Shown here piece after piece: positions 12,401 to 25,279 of a DNA stretch of 64,000 nucleotides. The notes beneath the pieces are model-generated. The model was given only the letters and a program-made list of their open reading frames with translations, was not told where the DNA came from and made no database searches. Position 1 is the first letter of the stretch. Each line of letters opens with the position of its first letter. The DNA is from Clavelina lepadiformis (taxonomy: Eukaryota; Chordata; Ascidiacea; Aplousobranchia; Clavelinidae), in the NCBI RefSeq assembly GCF_947623445.1, contig NC_135246.1:18335856-18399855 (forward strand), read 5' to 3'. A program made the translations under genes and the position numbers.

Positions 12401-15400
12401 TCCCAAGTTTGTCTCCTTTCTCAGGAAGCGAGCTTGATTCACTTTCCCATCTGAAGTGGAAGATGACAAGAGGGATGATTACGGATTCGGATCAGCGGAT
12501 TCGGACAACAGCCATATATTTATGTAACATTATGTTAAATTGAACTTTTGATATTAGTTGAAGATGTTAAGTAAGAAAGTAATATTGTACTATCTCATGT
12601 TTAATCATTGAAGTAAGTATACAAAATAAGAACAGTTACAGCAAAGTTTAAGGTGGAGATTATGCCATAGAATAATGATAACCTGAAGACAAAAACACAA
12701 TTCCTTACCATGACATGCACTGCCATAACAGTATCACTGACTACACAATTTCAAAAAAAGACCTGTTCTTTTCGTCCACTTTAAGGAAAACTTCCTCCAG
12801 TGTTGTGTCACTCAGCCCATAGCTGGACACATTTAACTCCTCCATGTTACGAGGGAGCTCCTCGAACAAGTGATGGAAGCATCCCTTCCTTGCTGCTTCG
12901 AATGGGAGGTTGTACGAAGTTTGATTGGCTGAGTTGTAAGTAACCAACGCTGATGGTACATGGCGGTGCACGAACCTGCCAAACACACACACAGCATGAC
13001 ACAGATAAAACATGTGAAGAACTGTTTACACAGAACTGGATGATGGTTCAGGAGGTCGGCATGTCATGACATATAAACAGAGTAAGCCAGAGATAAAAGA
13101 TGCAGCTCATCTTTGAGCAAAGTGACGCTCACAAATTTTAACTTATTCACATAAATTCAAACTTTTTCTGAAGAGTGCGTAGGGTGACCTACTTTGTTAA
13201 TTTATCCTGAGTCACTTCATTCTCATTGGATGGTTCCTGTGGTCCATGTGATGAATCAGCAATGTTTTCACTATTGGGCTGCATCTAAAATAAGGGATAT
13301 TGTCATATCAGTCTCCCATAATAATAGTAAATAGAACACTATTTATCACAAATGCATTCTGCCAACAGTGTCACAGGCCGGGCTACAGGTTACCAAACAC
13401 AACAATATATGATCATATTTAAAACGTGACACTTTTTCTCTCAATTCTTTTTGCCTCATCCTTTACCGCGTCCTGAAGAGGCAGAACAAACAGAATGAGC
13501 CATACTGACGACGACTGGGTTAATTGTGCGATCTACAGCTGCCAACAAGCACATGGCCAATGGCCACCTCATATACAGTTGCTCAGTTAGTGTCCAAAGT
13601 AGCACAAACCTTCTTTAGAAGAGTGAGTGAATATCCCTCCCCATACATGCTTTTAAGGAACAACGAGCTGCCACAGCATTGCAACTTTCCGTTCGATATT
13701 ATCGCGATTCTATCGCCTGCAAGTTGAGAAAGCAGTGTAACCATAATATTCCTTGTTTGTGTAATTTTGACAGTCATATGTGCAACATGGAAAGTTTGAT
13801 GTCGTGATTCGAAAACAAACAAATCGACGAAATCGTAAACAAATTCGAGTCACCCACCAAGTAAATCGGCTTCATCCATGTGATGGGTCGAAAGCAAGAT
13901 TGTTCGTCCTTCCTTGTATTTGATGATCAAATCCCAGATTGCTCTGCGTGCGTAAGGATCCACTCCTGCTGTAGGTTCATCGAGGATGACGGTACGTGAC
14001 CCGCCCACGAATGCTGAGGAAAGATTAAACTGGTAATTGTTCCATTCGCGCTTCATTATCACGATACAGTGAATGTGAAATATGAAATGAAAAATAGAAT
14101 TTATGATACAGATTTTCCAAAAGAATATGAAGAAATTAGAACTCGACTGACCTATAGCAACCGATAATTTTCTCTTCATTCCTCCAGAAAGCGTGTTCAC
14201 TTTTGACTTTCTCTTCTCTTCAAGACCAACATCAATCAAAAATTGATCCATCTCTTTCAGAATGGTCTCGGATCCAACTCCCTGGTGATGAGGAGCAAAT
14301 ATTATTTAACTCAAAACCAGGACACACTTTGAGCTCTGTGCATAGCACCGGGAAAATGTGGCTAAAATGTTTAGAAAAAGTTTGTTGACTTGGTTGTCCT
14401 ATAGTTTGTGACTGCTTGGTGTGCTACAAATTTATGTGCTTGGGGCAAGATGCAAGTGTCCCCTCGCTGTGCTGCTTTCAACTGCAAAGCAAACTTCTAT
14501 TTACAGCACACTGTTGTTGCACCATGTGTCAATTGTTTAGTTCGTGCATCAGATTGTTTAAGAGTCCAAGTAAGGCTATGTTCAGTGTTTTCCTGTATGT
14601 CTTATTTTTGCCTCATCATTTTTTCTTTGTTAGGTTGTGTTCTGGAGTTTTCCACATTTTCACAGTCACAGTCTGGTACGGTGGTAGGCCTACAGCAGGG
14701 GTGTCAAACTCAATCGCACCAAGGGCCAAAACTCAAAACTTATTTAACGCCGCGAGCCGAATGGATAAAACTTGATTGAACGTTTCCTAACACGAGTTCA
14801 TGAACTGGAACAGGCAGCAAAACAACAAATTTTTCATGTTTTTGACGATTTTTGACTGGGCTATTTTTGATTATTCTTCTCTTACGTCATTATGTTTCAT
14901 TCATCTCCTTGCAAAAGCATTAAAGAATTAACAAACAATAAAGATAAAAGCAGCCCAGATTACAGGCGTTAGAATAAATCTATTTATTCTATCGTATGGT
15001 GGGGCAACTGCTGTGCTACTCTATTGTGCGATTTGTTATAATCTTGTTTCTTGCTTGAAAAAAGTAAATTATACTGTACAATGATCTCGCGGGCCGGAAA
15101 GAGTTCAATGTATAAAATAACATTGTCGGTCAAGTTTTATTGTAAAGCGGGCCGGATGTGGCCCGCGGGCCGGGAGTTTGACACGTATGGCCTACAGTGT
15201 TCTTCACTAATATACTGACCACTCTGCTATTTTTAAATTATTTTTCAATAATTTAGTGATGGAATTTTTCACAATGCCATCTAATAAAAATCTTACAAAT
15301 ACATGTATGCTGAAAAAGTTTTCAGTAGTTGTCTAAAAATTTTATTATTTATGTGTAAAATTAGTTTCTTTGATATTTGTCATATAATATAGTGAAACAA

Positions 15401-18400
15401 AGTCATAAAATAACTTAGTTATGGGAAATATTTGTCTGCTAAACTGAATATTTATTTGCACAGTGAAAATTGTTTGTTTATTTCCTTACCTTAAGCCTTG
15501 CATAGAACCAAAGGTGCTCCTGGACAGTGAGGACATCAAACAGCGCATTGTGCTGTGGACACATACCCAGGCTCTTCCTGATGTTTAGCATGTCGTTTCT
15601 GATGTCACAATCGTACACATAGGCTGTGCCTGAGGTGGGCGGGAAGAGTCCTGGAAAAATAAAGAAAAGTTTGATGATCGATAATTATGATAAAATATTC
15701 AAACCAAAAACTTCAAAGACATAACTCATTAAGCAATTACGTTAGTGAAAACATCCAATGACAAGTTCAGGGAACAATTATTATCATGAGTTGGTCAAAG
15801 CAGAAACAACAAACAATACTAACAAAGTAGTTACTTTGCCATACAGTAATACCAATGTTGACTACACTGGTTTATCTGTTCGCCTGCTTTCTTTGTACAT
15901 TCTTTAACACTGTGATGATATAAGTGCACTAACCTGTAAGTATCGACAAAGTTGTTGTTTTTCCCGCTCCGTTGTGTCCAAGAAATGAAGTGATTTGATT
16001 TTCGTAGAAATTTAGCGACAACCTGTCCACGGCCTTCTTTCCACGACGCTTGTAAATCTGAAAAGTGAACAACGATAACAACAACAACCTACCACCTGTA
16101 GGCAATCTGCTACTATGTTGTACTCTTGTTACCGTTGCGATAGATTGTTGCACGCCTTACTCAAACACAAAATTACGACATTAGAAAACTCGAGCAAATT
16201 GTTGAAAGCTTCCGCAAGTGTGAAGAACAAAGTCAAAATAATCAATCAGTAACGCTAAATTTCTGTATAAATACAACGACCACTAGCAAAGCAAAAATAA
16301 TCACATAATTAGTTGGACAGACTGCTGAAGTTACGAAACCTCACCTTTGTCAACTTCTGTATGCTGACTCCTAGTTTCAGATGCACTGGTTCTGGTTCAA
16401 TGTCGGCGTCTTGCTGATGGTTGTCGATAGCAACCGCTTGATCTTCTTCCATGATGCTCCAACGTGTGGGTTGGAAGAGTCGTTTCCATAACGATCGGGG
16501 TGAGGGGCATTCACTCTCCGTACCACCGTGACCCATCCAGTAAGACTGAAATAATTGAGAACTGGGTTGAAAAGTTTTGATGTTGTTTCTACTTAAGGGG
16601 TAACAATAGGGTTTATGTGATCAGGGTCAACATTCTGGAAACAAAAATCTTCACGCACCCATGTCATTGGGAAGTACCATGGTCTGGGAAGGCCGTACTG
16701 GCCTGGGAAAACCGCTTCTATATACCAAGTGAGAAATGCGTAGACCACGAAATCAACAGCCAGCATGAACATCGACTGTGAAAAGATAAATTGCTGTAAA
16801 CGAGTCTAAGTAAATAAAAATAATATTTTCAGAAAACATATTCTTTTGAAGCCGGAAAAATAAGCATAAGTTAAACATATCGTACATAAAACTTAAAATG
16901 AAAATTAACACAATCAAGACATTATGCACCAGAAACTAGAAAAACCAACTGAAAAAAAATGGCAGCTAAAGGGTCAAGGCATTCAAACTGAACAATAACT
17001 GTAGCAATCAGAAAAGCATTATGGATCTTGGCGTTACCTGTTGTAAGCTAAAAGTGTCGCCTTCAATGGGAGATTGAGCCAGATTGTCCCACTGAATGCC
17101 ATATCCAGACAACTCATAGACAGCAAAGTATTTTGCTCCCAAACCAAACGCGGTGGTCGATAAAAGGCTCTGCAGACATAATCCAGCATGAGCAGCGGGT
17201 GATGTTAAAAAATATGGTGTAACACTATAACTTGGATAAAACAAAGTATTACGTAAGGGAAGTAGTTTGTTACATTTTCTACGATCACCAAAAAGCATGT
17301 TTAGATAATTGGCAGACATATGCATTTGCATAAATGGAGACACTTGTTGATGGCCGTGTGAATAAAGATGGCTGATTATTATGCTCATCATATGCTGATA
17401 TTTTCACACACTTTTGAAACAAGATAGCAAACCATATTAGCTTACTCCAAAGTTTTTCGCAAGTGAAGATATGGATTCGTGTAAAACGAACTCCTGAATC
17501 GACATGTATGCAAACGGCAGGTAGGACATGAAGTAAATAATCCCGCTACAGGCCGAAGCCACTTTTGCTTTGGAAAACAAAACACTGACGAGGAAACTGA
17601 AAAAAATTAAATTACAGGATATTTAAAATCACCAGCTTTTGGTGTGTATAGAATATGCGAATTGCATATTTAATTTATACTCAGTTGATAAGGACACAAT
17701 ATGCATTGTTATTGTAGCAGAAAAACAACCGTGACAGAGTGCGTTCTATTAAGAAAAGTATTCGCTAAGCAAGCTAATTCTAAAAGTAAGCAACTGGCAA
17801 AACGTTCAGTGAAATTCAAGACATACCAAAACATTATGGTAGCGGCAGCATAGACAGTGAAGAACAACCAAATTATCAGAAAGTTGCTTTTCGGAAGAAC
17901 CCCGCCATAATCCATGTGTGGAAGGACACCGTACTTTAGCAGCAGGGCAATCACAGTGACTGTTACTTCGAGCTGTAGGAAAATTGAAATGAACCACGCC
18001 AGCCAATGGATACCGTTGGACAAGCCCATTATTTTCATCACCTGAACAAGAAAACATGTTTTTTTAACAACAGAGGTAGAAATTCCTTGAGAGTTGAGAC
18101 ATCGTGAAAGAATATGATGTAATGTGAGCATTTCATGCAATTTCGGTATTATCATAAAAAGTCAACAACAAGAAATAGTCACCATCATAATTCAGCAATA
18201 ATAAGTAATTAACAAAGGTTCAAATAGCTCTTAAAGTGATTGAATAAGCACAAAATCGTAAACCTCCTTCAGTCTTCGTTCCTTTTCATAGACAATATGT
18301 TGGACAAACATGGCCACCGTGTAAACCCAGGATATTATCATGGCTAATGGTAATATGTGTTCGAGGTTCATCGTGAATCTAGGACACAATTACAGATCAC

Positions 18401-21400
18401 ATTTCACACCTTCCCAAATACAGTTTTTAAGTTTGTAATTTAACTACTGCAGCTAGTTGTGGAGTCATAACACAACGAATGGTTCTTACGCGTCATATCG
18501 AAAGCACGGATACGGCATCTCATGTACGTATGCTCCAGGACTTACAACATCGTGTCCGACATGGAACCAGATGATCGCGCGTTCGATCACATCTTGCAAC
18601 CAGACAAAACCAAACTGGGGGAAAAGCGTAACTTTATTCATGTAAACAAATTATCCCATTATAAACAGTAGACGATTATATAATGGAAAATATATAATGT
18701 GGTATGATATAAAACATATTATACATTACACACAAAATTAATTTCAGTATTTCAAATAGATTTGTATTGGTATTTTGCTAGTAAAATATTAACCAATAAA
18801 ATTATGCACTTGGTTAGGATAGAAATGTGATTTAAACTGTGACAAATATTGACTTTCTATAAAAGTGTTATAAGAAACTCAACAAAACCAACCCACCATA
18901 TAATACAGAAAATTCCAAGCATAGGGTTCTGGTCTCCAGTAAGACAAACGTATCAGGGTCGTGTCTTGGGTGAAGCTCGCGTTCTGACGAATTTTGTATT
19001 TCACATGAGATGGCAGCTTGCCTTCTTTGTCGACCTCAAACACCAACGCTACAAAATAACGGTCGATTTTAGCGTTAAACCACGACTGGAATCAAACAAC
19101 TACATATTACCTGACACATCAGGTTTTTATTATATTTGAAAAATAAATATTAAAGCAGGCGCTTCAAGTTTTGCATAGCACATTGTTAATTGAGCAACAG
19201 AAACCATGTATTTAAATATAGCATAATGTTGGCAAAAAGATACGGGTAACATATAAGACAATTGCCAGATTTTTGAGTAATAATAATTAATCAACAGACG
19301 CCAGGTGATGATTAACATAAGGTAACTGGACGTGGCTGGTTTCAATAACCTGGTATTCATACTTGGAATAATCCACTGTTCCCAACACTAGGACCCAGTT
19401 TGATATTAGGTTAACATTAAAGTTGTAGACTTACTGGCAAAGACAGTAGCATTGTCGTGATAAGCCTCAGAGGTAGCGTACAGAACCGCGTCATTCTCTG
19501 TACTGAAGCCTTTGAACCAATTTATACTAATTCCGGATACAAACTGTAACGAAATACAAAGATATTACCGTTAACATGGTCGTACGAAGTATTACAATTT
19601 ACTTTGTAAATCGATCGGGAGATTAAAGAAAACACAAAAATATGTGTTTTAACCATCAGCACATTCCCGATCTTTATAGATATATCGGTGATCTGCTTCG
19701 TTGCAACGTACAGTAAATGGCCTCACAACCTGCTAAATCCCTAACAAAAAAATGAATAGAGTAAAGAAATACACCAAAACTTCTTTACCGTTTTCCACCC
19801 ACATGCGGCGTTGTCAATTTCATCAAGTTGTTTCTCGATATGAGTTCGATTTGGCAGGGTTTGGTTGTCTAACACGAAGTGTTGAAGCACAGGATTTCCC
19901 AAAGTCAAATTAGAGACAAGATCCGGATTTCTTCTGTATGCTCCTTGCAACTAAGCACATGAAATGAGATATACACAGAAGCACATATGAACCAGTTACT
20001 CCAAAATCAACAAAGTATTTGAAGTGGCATTTTTGAACATAAATCACTTTAGACAAGGTATTCATAAATGTATCTAACAGACAACTGCTCTTTGTTTTGT
20101 AGAAATCCATAGAACTATAAAATTTCTTCATATTTAATTAATTCCTCACATTTTGAAAAAAGTTAAGAGTTTCCGTCACAGTTTTAGAGTTGAGATTTTT
20201 ACGAATTTCTTTTGACATATTCCTCCACATATCTCCTGCTCTTGTAATGTTGTCGATAATCGCAAAACTTGTATTCGCCTGACAAAAATGCAACATCACA
20301 CTCAAGTGTTGATGGTTCGAAGAATTTGCCATAATTAAACAGAATTATCATCCGAATTTCTGAGATTATAGTTTATTGATAAAGATGCCACAGAAACTGA
20401 AAAAACCTTTCATTTGGCGAAACATTTATTTTTATTTCAAGGCTAATATCTTGAAGAATTTATTTATAGTTGTACTTTATGAAATACCAGTAAGTAGTAA
20501 AGCAAGGGTTCATGAACAATGTTACTTTGTAAACTCACATTTTTAATCACTTGGTCAACCTGCGTGTTATTAGGCGCATAAAGAATCTTTGGGTTACTGG
20601 TTAATACATGCAAAAGCAAACCGAGGTTATGCTTCTGTGCCCAGGTTAGATGCTCTTTGGATACATTGGAATTGGTCAACGTTTTCAGATCGAACTTTCT
20701 GTGTTAGGAGAAAAATATCAAAATGCTGAAGTAAAAATAAAAACTCATGTAATTCTAATGTCACTTAAGGCACATGTAGTCACTACATAGTTCGAGTAGA
20801 ATTAATTTTACGAAATAAATTTAGATAAATATGAATTAGAATTAGCATGAGAAACATCTCATTATGAAAAATTGTCAGCTATAAAAATCATCTTCATTAA
20901 TCTTTAACTTGGACAACATAAGCACAGTGGGTCTCTGTTAGATGAAAGATGATGAGTGGGTAGATAGACTCAATAGACTTTTGAGTCAACAAACCTAACG
21001 TAACAAGCAATGTACCAACGATAACATTGCCACAAAAAACACAGCATCGCACAGAAGTTTGAGATTTTGTAAGCACCAGAGTATATTGTCAACACACATA
21101 ATAAGTCTCAATTTAACTTCTGAAGTTAGTAAAATGAACAGTACATCAATTAAGTGACACTACACCATGCCGTGTATCGTACTCAAACCTACTGTTGACA
21201 ACTGTTGTAGCCTACTTACTTCTTTTGGCCACAAATAAGCGGCTGTATTGACAACCATAGCCCCAAATAGTCACGTGATGGGTTGGATTTTCTTGGCGGT
21301 GCTTCAGTAGTTATTGGTTGAGGAGGGACAATAGTGGTGTAATTCTGAAATGGAACCGAAGCGTTCGTGGCCTTGTCTGCAAGGAAAAAGTACGTAGCCA

Positions 21401-24400
21401 TATACATCTGTACCACTGGAAGACTTAAAATACAAAACTATTCTGGTAACGACTAAAACACCTATTCAAGAAAAACGTATGCTTACAGCACAAGTTTTGT
21501 TTTCAGGCAATAACAATAAGGACCTTTATTAGCCTTCAGTATCAAACTAATTATCCAGCAACCTTACCACCTGTTACATTATGCACTGAGGAAGTGTCTG
21601 AAGTTTTCGGATGTTCAAAACTAGCGCAAGAATTTTTTGGAACAATTTTAGCGATTTCGGCCAACGAATTCACGAATGTTTCAAGTTTTCGAAGTTCATC
21701 CAGCTAAAATAAGGTAAGATTTACGCCACATACAATGCAAAGCCAAGTACACGGTCAAAGCTTCGTCTCAGCAACAAACACCATGCAATTATCACAAACA
21801 GCATATACCCTGGTTTACTGAATGACATTGTCTTTATTATACAAGGACAATTTACATCACGTATGACTGCTTCCAATGCCTTTATGTAATTGCCATCCAC
21901 CGCTGGGGCGTAGTTATTAGTTTCATCAGTAATATCTTCAAGCAGGGCCGAGTTGTTGATTTGCGAGAGAAGTTCTTGCGACAATAAATCAAACTTGTCA
22001 TTGTCTTCATTGCAGAGAGTATCAGTTACATTGTTCTGTAAAACAAAAGTAAACAATTTATTCCGATAGATCTTTTTTGACTTTTTATGACTATGCTTAG
22101 TTCAGTGGCTCTCAACCTTCTCCTACATGCGGACCTGTAACTTCATTAGATGTAATAATTCCTTTCTCATGGACCCCTAACTTCAGAATTGTTAGTTAGA
22201 GGGCCATTGAACCACAGACCCCAGGTTGGGAACCACTGTGATGAGTTTCCTGTGCATAATGCACCAACCCACAAGTTAGCAGCAAAGGCAGAACAGTATC
22301 CGGGACTCAGTGTTACTGTAGAGCCGGTACGTCACTGAACACACATACCTGGAGTGTTCTATTTGCGCTTTCTGGCATCTTTATGATGTCATAATGAGAT
22401 TGGCAAACAAGGGACCGTAACACGTGGGGTTGGAGAAGGATATGCTGAAAGACATAAAATGTTCATGATGTGAAGTCAACGAGAAAATATTATCCAACAA
22501 AGATTTAAGTTTTCCACCTGTAACGACACTGAGGCTTAAATTTATTTATCGTATATGCTTCTACATGCCAAAGTGTGCAATTATGTTCTTGTGTTCCTTT
22601 AAATGACCACATATGATAAATGTTACAAGAATTTGGTAGTGAAGCTTCCTTACCTCTAAGGCGGTAAGTTGTGCAACCTTTCCTTGTTTCTCTTTCCAAT
22701 TGCTTGAATGAGTAAAAATGCCTTTGTATAAGGCTGACTGCAGTAAGGAGTTTATGGCACTTTTGGAAGGCTGTATTGCAATTAAACTGAAAGTTATTCG
22801 AGCAGTTTTGAAAGTTGCATGATGAATACATACATCAAAAGACAACTTCCGAGAATAAATACATACTTATTTTGATTTAGTCCAAAGCTTAACATTTATT
22901 AATAATTAATTAATTGATTATTTGTAGATTTAATTCAATGATTATTTTTGACTAAGTGATGGCACAGAAATGAAAGATCTTAAAAAGAATGTGTTAAAAA
23001 TCGCCAACTGCATATTACATTGTCACGTTTATAGTTAAGAACTCAAAACGGTCTGGATCTTAGACCCTTACTTTGTACTGAGAATGTTTTATCAAATCAC
23101 TTGAGGTTCGCAGAGGTTTTTCATTATCATCGAAAAGGTTAGAAAATGGCACAAAGAATGGAACACTCCGCTTGAGTCGATGCATCTGTTCTGATTTTGG
23201 CAACAGGTTTGGCAACAGCAGATCTTCAGAGTCTAAAGCTTCGAATACCTATAAACAGCATAAATTACCAAAGGTACTAATCAAAGGTATGCAGTCAAAG
23301 GTACTAATTCAAGCAAAACGACAAGAGAAACTTGACTGTTAATGACAGGAGACATGTAACTAATTATTATGATTAAATTTTGTAACTGCAAAGCCACCAT
23401 GAACATGGAATCATTCAAATTGAGTTAAAATGCCAAACTTGTGCACAAATGCAGCCACGTCTGCGCACATACCGGTAATTGTAAACTTACGCTTTTAAAA
23501 TTAATTGTAGAGTTTAGCAAAGATGTTGCATCCTCTGAAGACAATGACACGTTATTGATTAGAAAACGTTTTAGTTCTTCAGAATTTTTAACGATTTGGA
23601 AGACATGCTGCCCTAATAAAATCATATTTCAATTTTTTAGTTAATCAATAAGATCAAAGGAATTTATGCAATTATAGGTGATTGCATAAAATGAGAAATT
23701 TAATTAAATGAACATTAACATAAATAATTGACAAAATACGACAGGTTTATCATAAGGAAAGATTATAATAATGAATCATTTAAAATATGAAGAAATAAAT
23801 CAATACTTTAAAATAGCATACTTACCTCTTATTTTATTGTTATGAAAAATGTGATTTAAATTATTTGAATCTTTGCTCATGTTTGACCAGGCTTGATTGA
23901 ACTGATCTAAGGCTTTAGAGAAATTTAAATTTTTTTGAGCAGAGGAGCTGTTTTCCCACACATGGTGAACATGGTCCAAAAATGGACCAACCCTAGCAAA
24001 TACACAAATATGGTGAGAAAATCAACAAAAAAAGCAAACACCAACAGCAAGTGAACTCACATTGAGTTCTTATGGACAGAATAACCATATTTATCTGTCC
24101 CATCATCCGACGGACAGAATTCCTGCAGGACAGACACCAACCCAGCACTGGGAAGTGGCCTTGGGTGAAAGTAACCTTCAATCAAGATGAAGTGGTTTAA
24201 CTCAGCTTTACGTGAAGTCAAATCACACTACATGTACGTATGATAATAATACAGCAAGAGAAAAGCTTTATTTTTTCTTGTTATGATGTCACGCTTGTCA
24301 GTATGTACTGACAGTATCAAGTGTTAACAAATTTAGACTATAAATAGCATATCGATATTAACTATGCTTCGATTGTGTTAAGAGAAGAAAGCTTAGAGAA

Positions 24401-25279
24401 TTTATTCACATTTAGTGTCCGAACACAATCAAGAAACAGAAACACCGATTGTCTATTGAACAAATCATTCACTTCACCAAAATAGGTGCATCGCCATTTC
24501 TAAACACAATTAGCTACCCAGTTTGAAAGGTTATTTAGTCATAAGCTAATTGATAAAAACTAAATTACTTGAAAAACTTACTGCCTTGAAGAAACTTAAT
24601 AGGTTCTTTTGCACGAAGACCGACCAAAATCAAGAAAAGGGCTATGGGCGTCGTAAGCTCGAATATTGTCACCCACTAAAAATAAAAAATATTAGCCTGT
24701 TATGAAAATAATTTCATGTGGTTTTGGTATGGACAGGAACTTTGAAATACTTGAATCGTGTCATGTATTTTGTACAAATCAATCTGTACTTGGGTGTAAC
24801 ATTGTTATATCAGTATTACTGGCATTGATTCGGCAAAGAAAAATGCTAAGCACAGATCCAGAAAAGTAACGTAACATAAATAAATAAAACGCGTCGCGAT
24901 AAATCACTAAGAACAACCAATATCTTCATCATATAACATTACATGAAGAAACCACAAAACACCGCATGATTAAGCACCGAAAGTATGGAGCCATTTAACA
25001 GCGTTCGATGTTAAACTAATGAGCAGGAGTTTAACGCACTTCAGTGCAAGCTATACTTCGTGCTCACTCAAGCGATAACATGTTGTTTTTCTCGGCGACA
25101 TAATGTTCAGAAGACACGTGGGGAATCAGCTGTTTTCTTTGTTGCGTCACGTTGGGAAAGCAATCGTGGGCAAATGAACTTACCAGCGAACTTCTTTTCA
25201 GTATCAGGTTCTTCCACAGCAAGACAAAAAGCGCGTGATCGAAGAAATTGCGGGCATAACCGCCTTCTGTCGGCATCAT
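6095..25279 (-). CDS. ABCA1/ABCA4/ABCA7-type full lipid transporter
   Basis: A multi-exon ABCA full transporter, laid out as TM1, large ectodomain 1, TMD1, NBD1, linker, TM7, ectodomain 2, TMD2, NBD2 and C-tail. The first exon, 25184-25279, starts MMPTEGG and contains [10 protein letters not shown], the cytosolic N-terminus of ABCA1-like proteins. Later N-terminal exons resolved in phase are 24582-24675, 24061-24175 (PLPSAG), 23826-23992 and 23491-23612. NBD1 has Walker [10 protein letters not shown], signature [10 protein letters not shown], Walker [13 protein letters not shown] and the H-loop [12 protein letters not shown]2 has [28 protein letters not shown] and [28 protein letters not shown] closes NBD2 as in ABCA1. 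Family members export phospholipid or sterol (or retinoid-lipid in ABCA4) across the plasma or disc membrane. I cannot tell which of the three vertebrate paralogues it matches; it may be their pre-duplication counterpart. Confidence 0.92.
6698..8500 (-). other. ABCA exons for nucleotide-binding domain 2
   Basis: Four or more exons. 8372-8401 holds Walker A ([10 protein letters not shown]). About 8118-8277 holds the Q-loop ([20 protein letters not shown]). About 7690-7870 holds signature SGGNRRKLS and Walker [11 protein letters not shown]. About 7219-7440 holds the D-loop/H-loop ([21 protein letters not shown]). 6750-7040 holds the regulatory end. All catalytic residues are present, so both ATP sites should work. 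Confidence 0.9.
8614..11292 (-). other. ABCA exons for TM7, ectodomain 2 and TMD2
   Basis: One large exon (about 10487-11292) starts with [15 protein letters not shown] and TM7, and continues into ectodomain 2 with several Cys and N-glycosylation sites. Exons at about 10125-10255, 9770-10035 ([16 protein letters not shown]), 9275-9595 ([15 protein letters not shown]) and 8640-8940 ([19 protein letters not shown]) complete TMD2. Exons here are visibly richer in G/C at third positions than those above 12 kb. Confidence 0.88.
11535..11648. repeat. Short inverted-repeat element rich in ACTCGAGT/GACTTGAGTC motifs
   Basis: The left end has GTTGTAATCAAGTCA and the right end reads TGACTTGAGTCATTACAAC, so the ends are imperfect inverted repeats around a series of GACTCGAGT-like words. 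It lies in an ABCA intron. It is probably a MITE, but I could not define a target duplication. Confidence 0.5.
11690..12410 (-). other. ABCA cytosolic linker between NBD1 and TM7
   Basis: Two exons encode a Ser-rich stretch (from [13 protein letters not shown] near 12400), then [16 protein letters not shown], and a second acidic exon (about 11697-11868) with [15 protein letters not shown] and [10 protein letters not shown]. This matches the position of the acidic linker that ends in GSYQ in ABCA1, although the Ser-rich part is not conserved and is likely disordered. Confidence 0.65.
12741..16062 (-). other. ABCA exons for nucleotide-binding domain 1
   Basis: 15950-15976 is Walker A (GHNGAGKTT). 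About 15485-15650 gives [16 protein letters not shown] and the Q-loop [18 protein letters not shown]. About 14165-14260 gives [10 protein letters not shown]. About 13858-14012 gives [16 protein letters not shown] and STHHMDEAD. 13600-13720 gives [17 protein letters not shown]. 12741-12975 ends the domain with [18 protein letters not shown] 494-bp hAT element interrupts the intron between the Q-loop and signature exons. Confidence 0.92.
14696..15189. mobile_element. hAT-type non-autonomous element (494 bp) with 8-bp target duplication
   Basis: The left end is CAGGGGTGTCAAACTC. The right end contains the complementary GAGTTTGACAC followed by a degraded terminus. An exact 8-bp duplication GCCTACAG flanks it (14688-14695, 15190-15197). 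Near the right end is a GC-rich inner part with GGCCCGCGGGCC. The CAGGGGTGTCAAACTC end is widespread among animal hAT MITEs. No transposase frame is seen. Confidence 0.9.
16309..18380 (-). other. ABCA exons for transmembrane domain 1
   Basis: Exons at about 18265-18380 ([12 protein letters not shown]), 17812-18042 ([19 protein letters not shown]), 17455-17598 ([17 protein letters not shown]), 17040-17170 ([20 protein letters not shown]) and 16660-16775 ([20 protein letters not shown]) give the six TMD1 helices and the loop into NBD1. 16345-16545 adds [14 protein letters not shown], the start of the nucleotide-binding domain. The order matches ABCA1 exon for exon. Confidence 0.88.
18490..24675 (-). 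other. ABCA exons for TM1 and the large first ectodomain
   Basis: About fifteen AT-rich exons. The first (24582-24675) is TM1. Landmarks that align with ABCA1 are PLPSAG (24061-24175), [16 protein letters not shown] (23491-23612), [16 protein letters not shown] (near 20580), [12 protein letters not shown] (near 19000) and [13 protein letters not shown] (near 18500). Many N-x-S/T sites are visible. The middle exons (about 21200-22800) are the least conserved and their borders are approximate. Confidence 0.8.
22103..22238. mobile_element. Degenerate hAT-type MITE in an ABCA intron
   Basis: Ends CAGTGGCTCTCAACCT and AGGTTGGGAACCACTG are imperfect inverted repeats of the common CAGTGGTTCTCAACCT hAT terminus. 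The flanking eight bases do not match, so the copy is old or its target duplication has decayed. Confidence 0.7.

Noticed and set aside
14408..14779. Overlapping 119- and 123-codon plus-strand frames
   Set aside because: They lie antisense in an ABCA intron and run into the hAT element; no family support.
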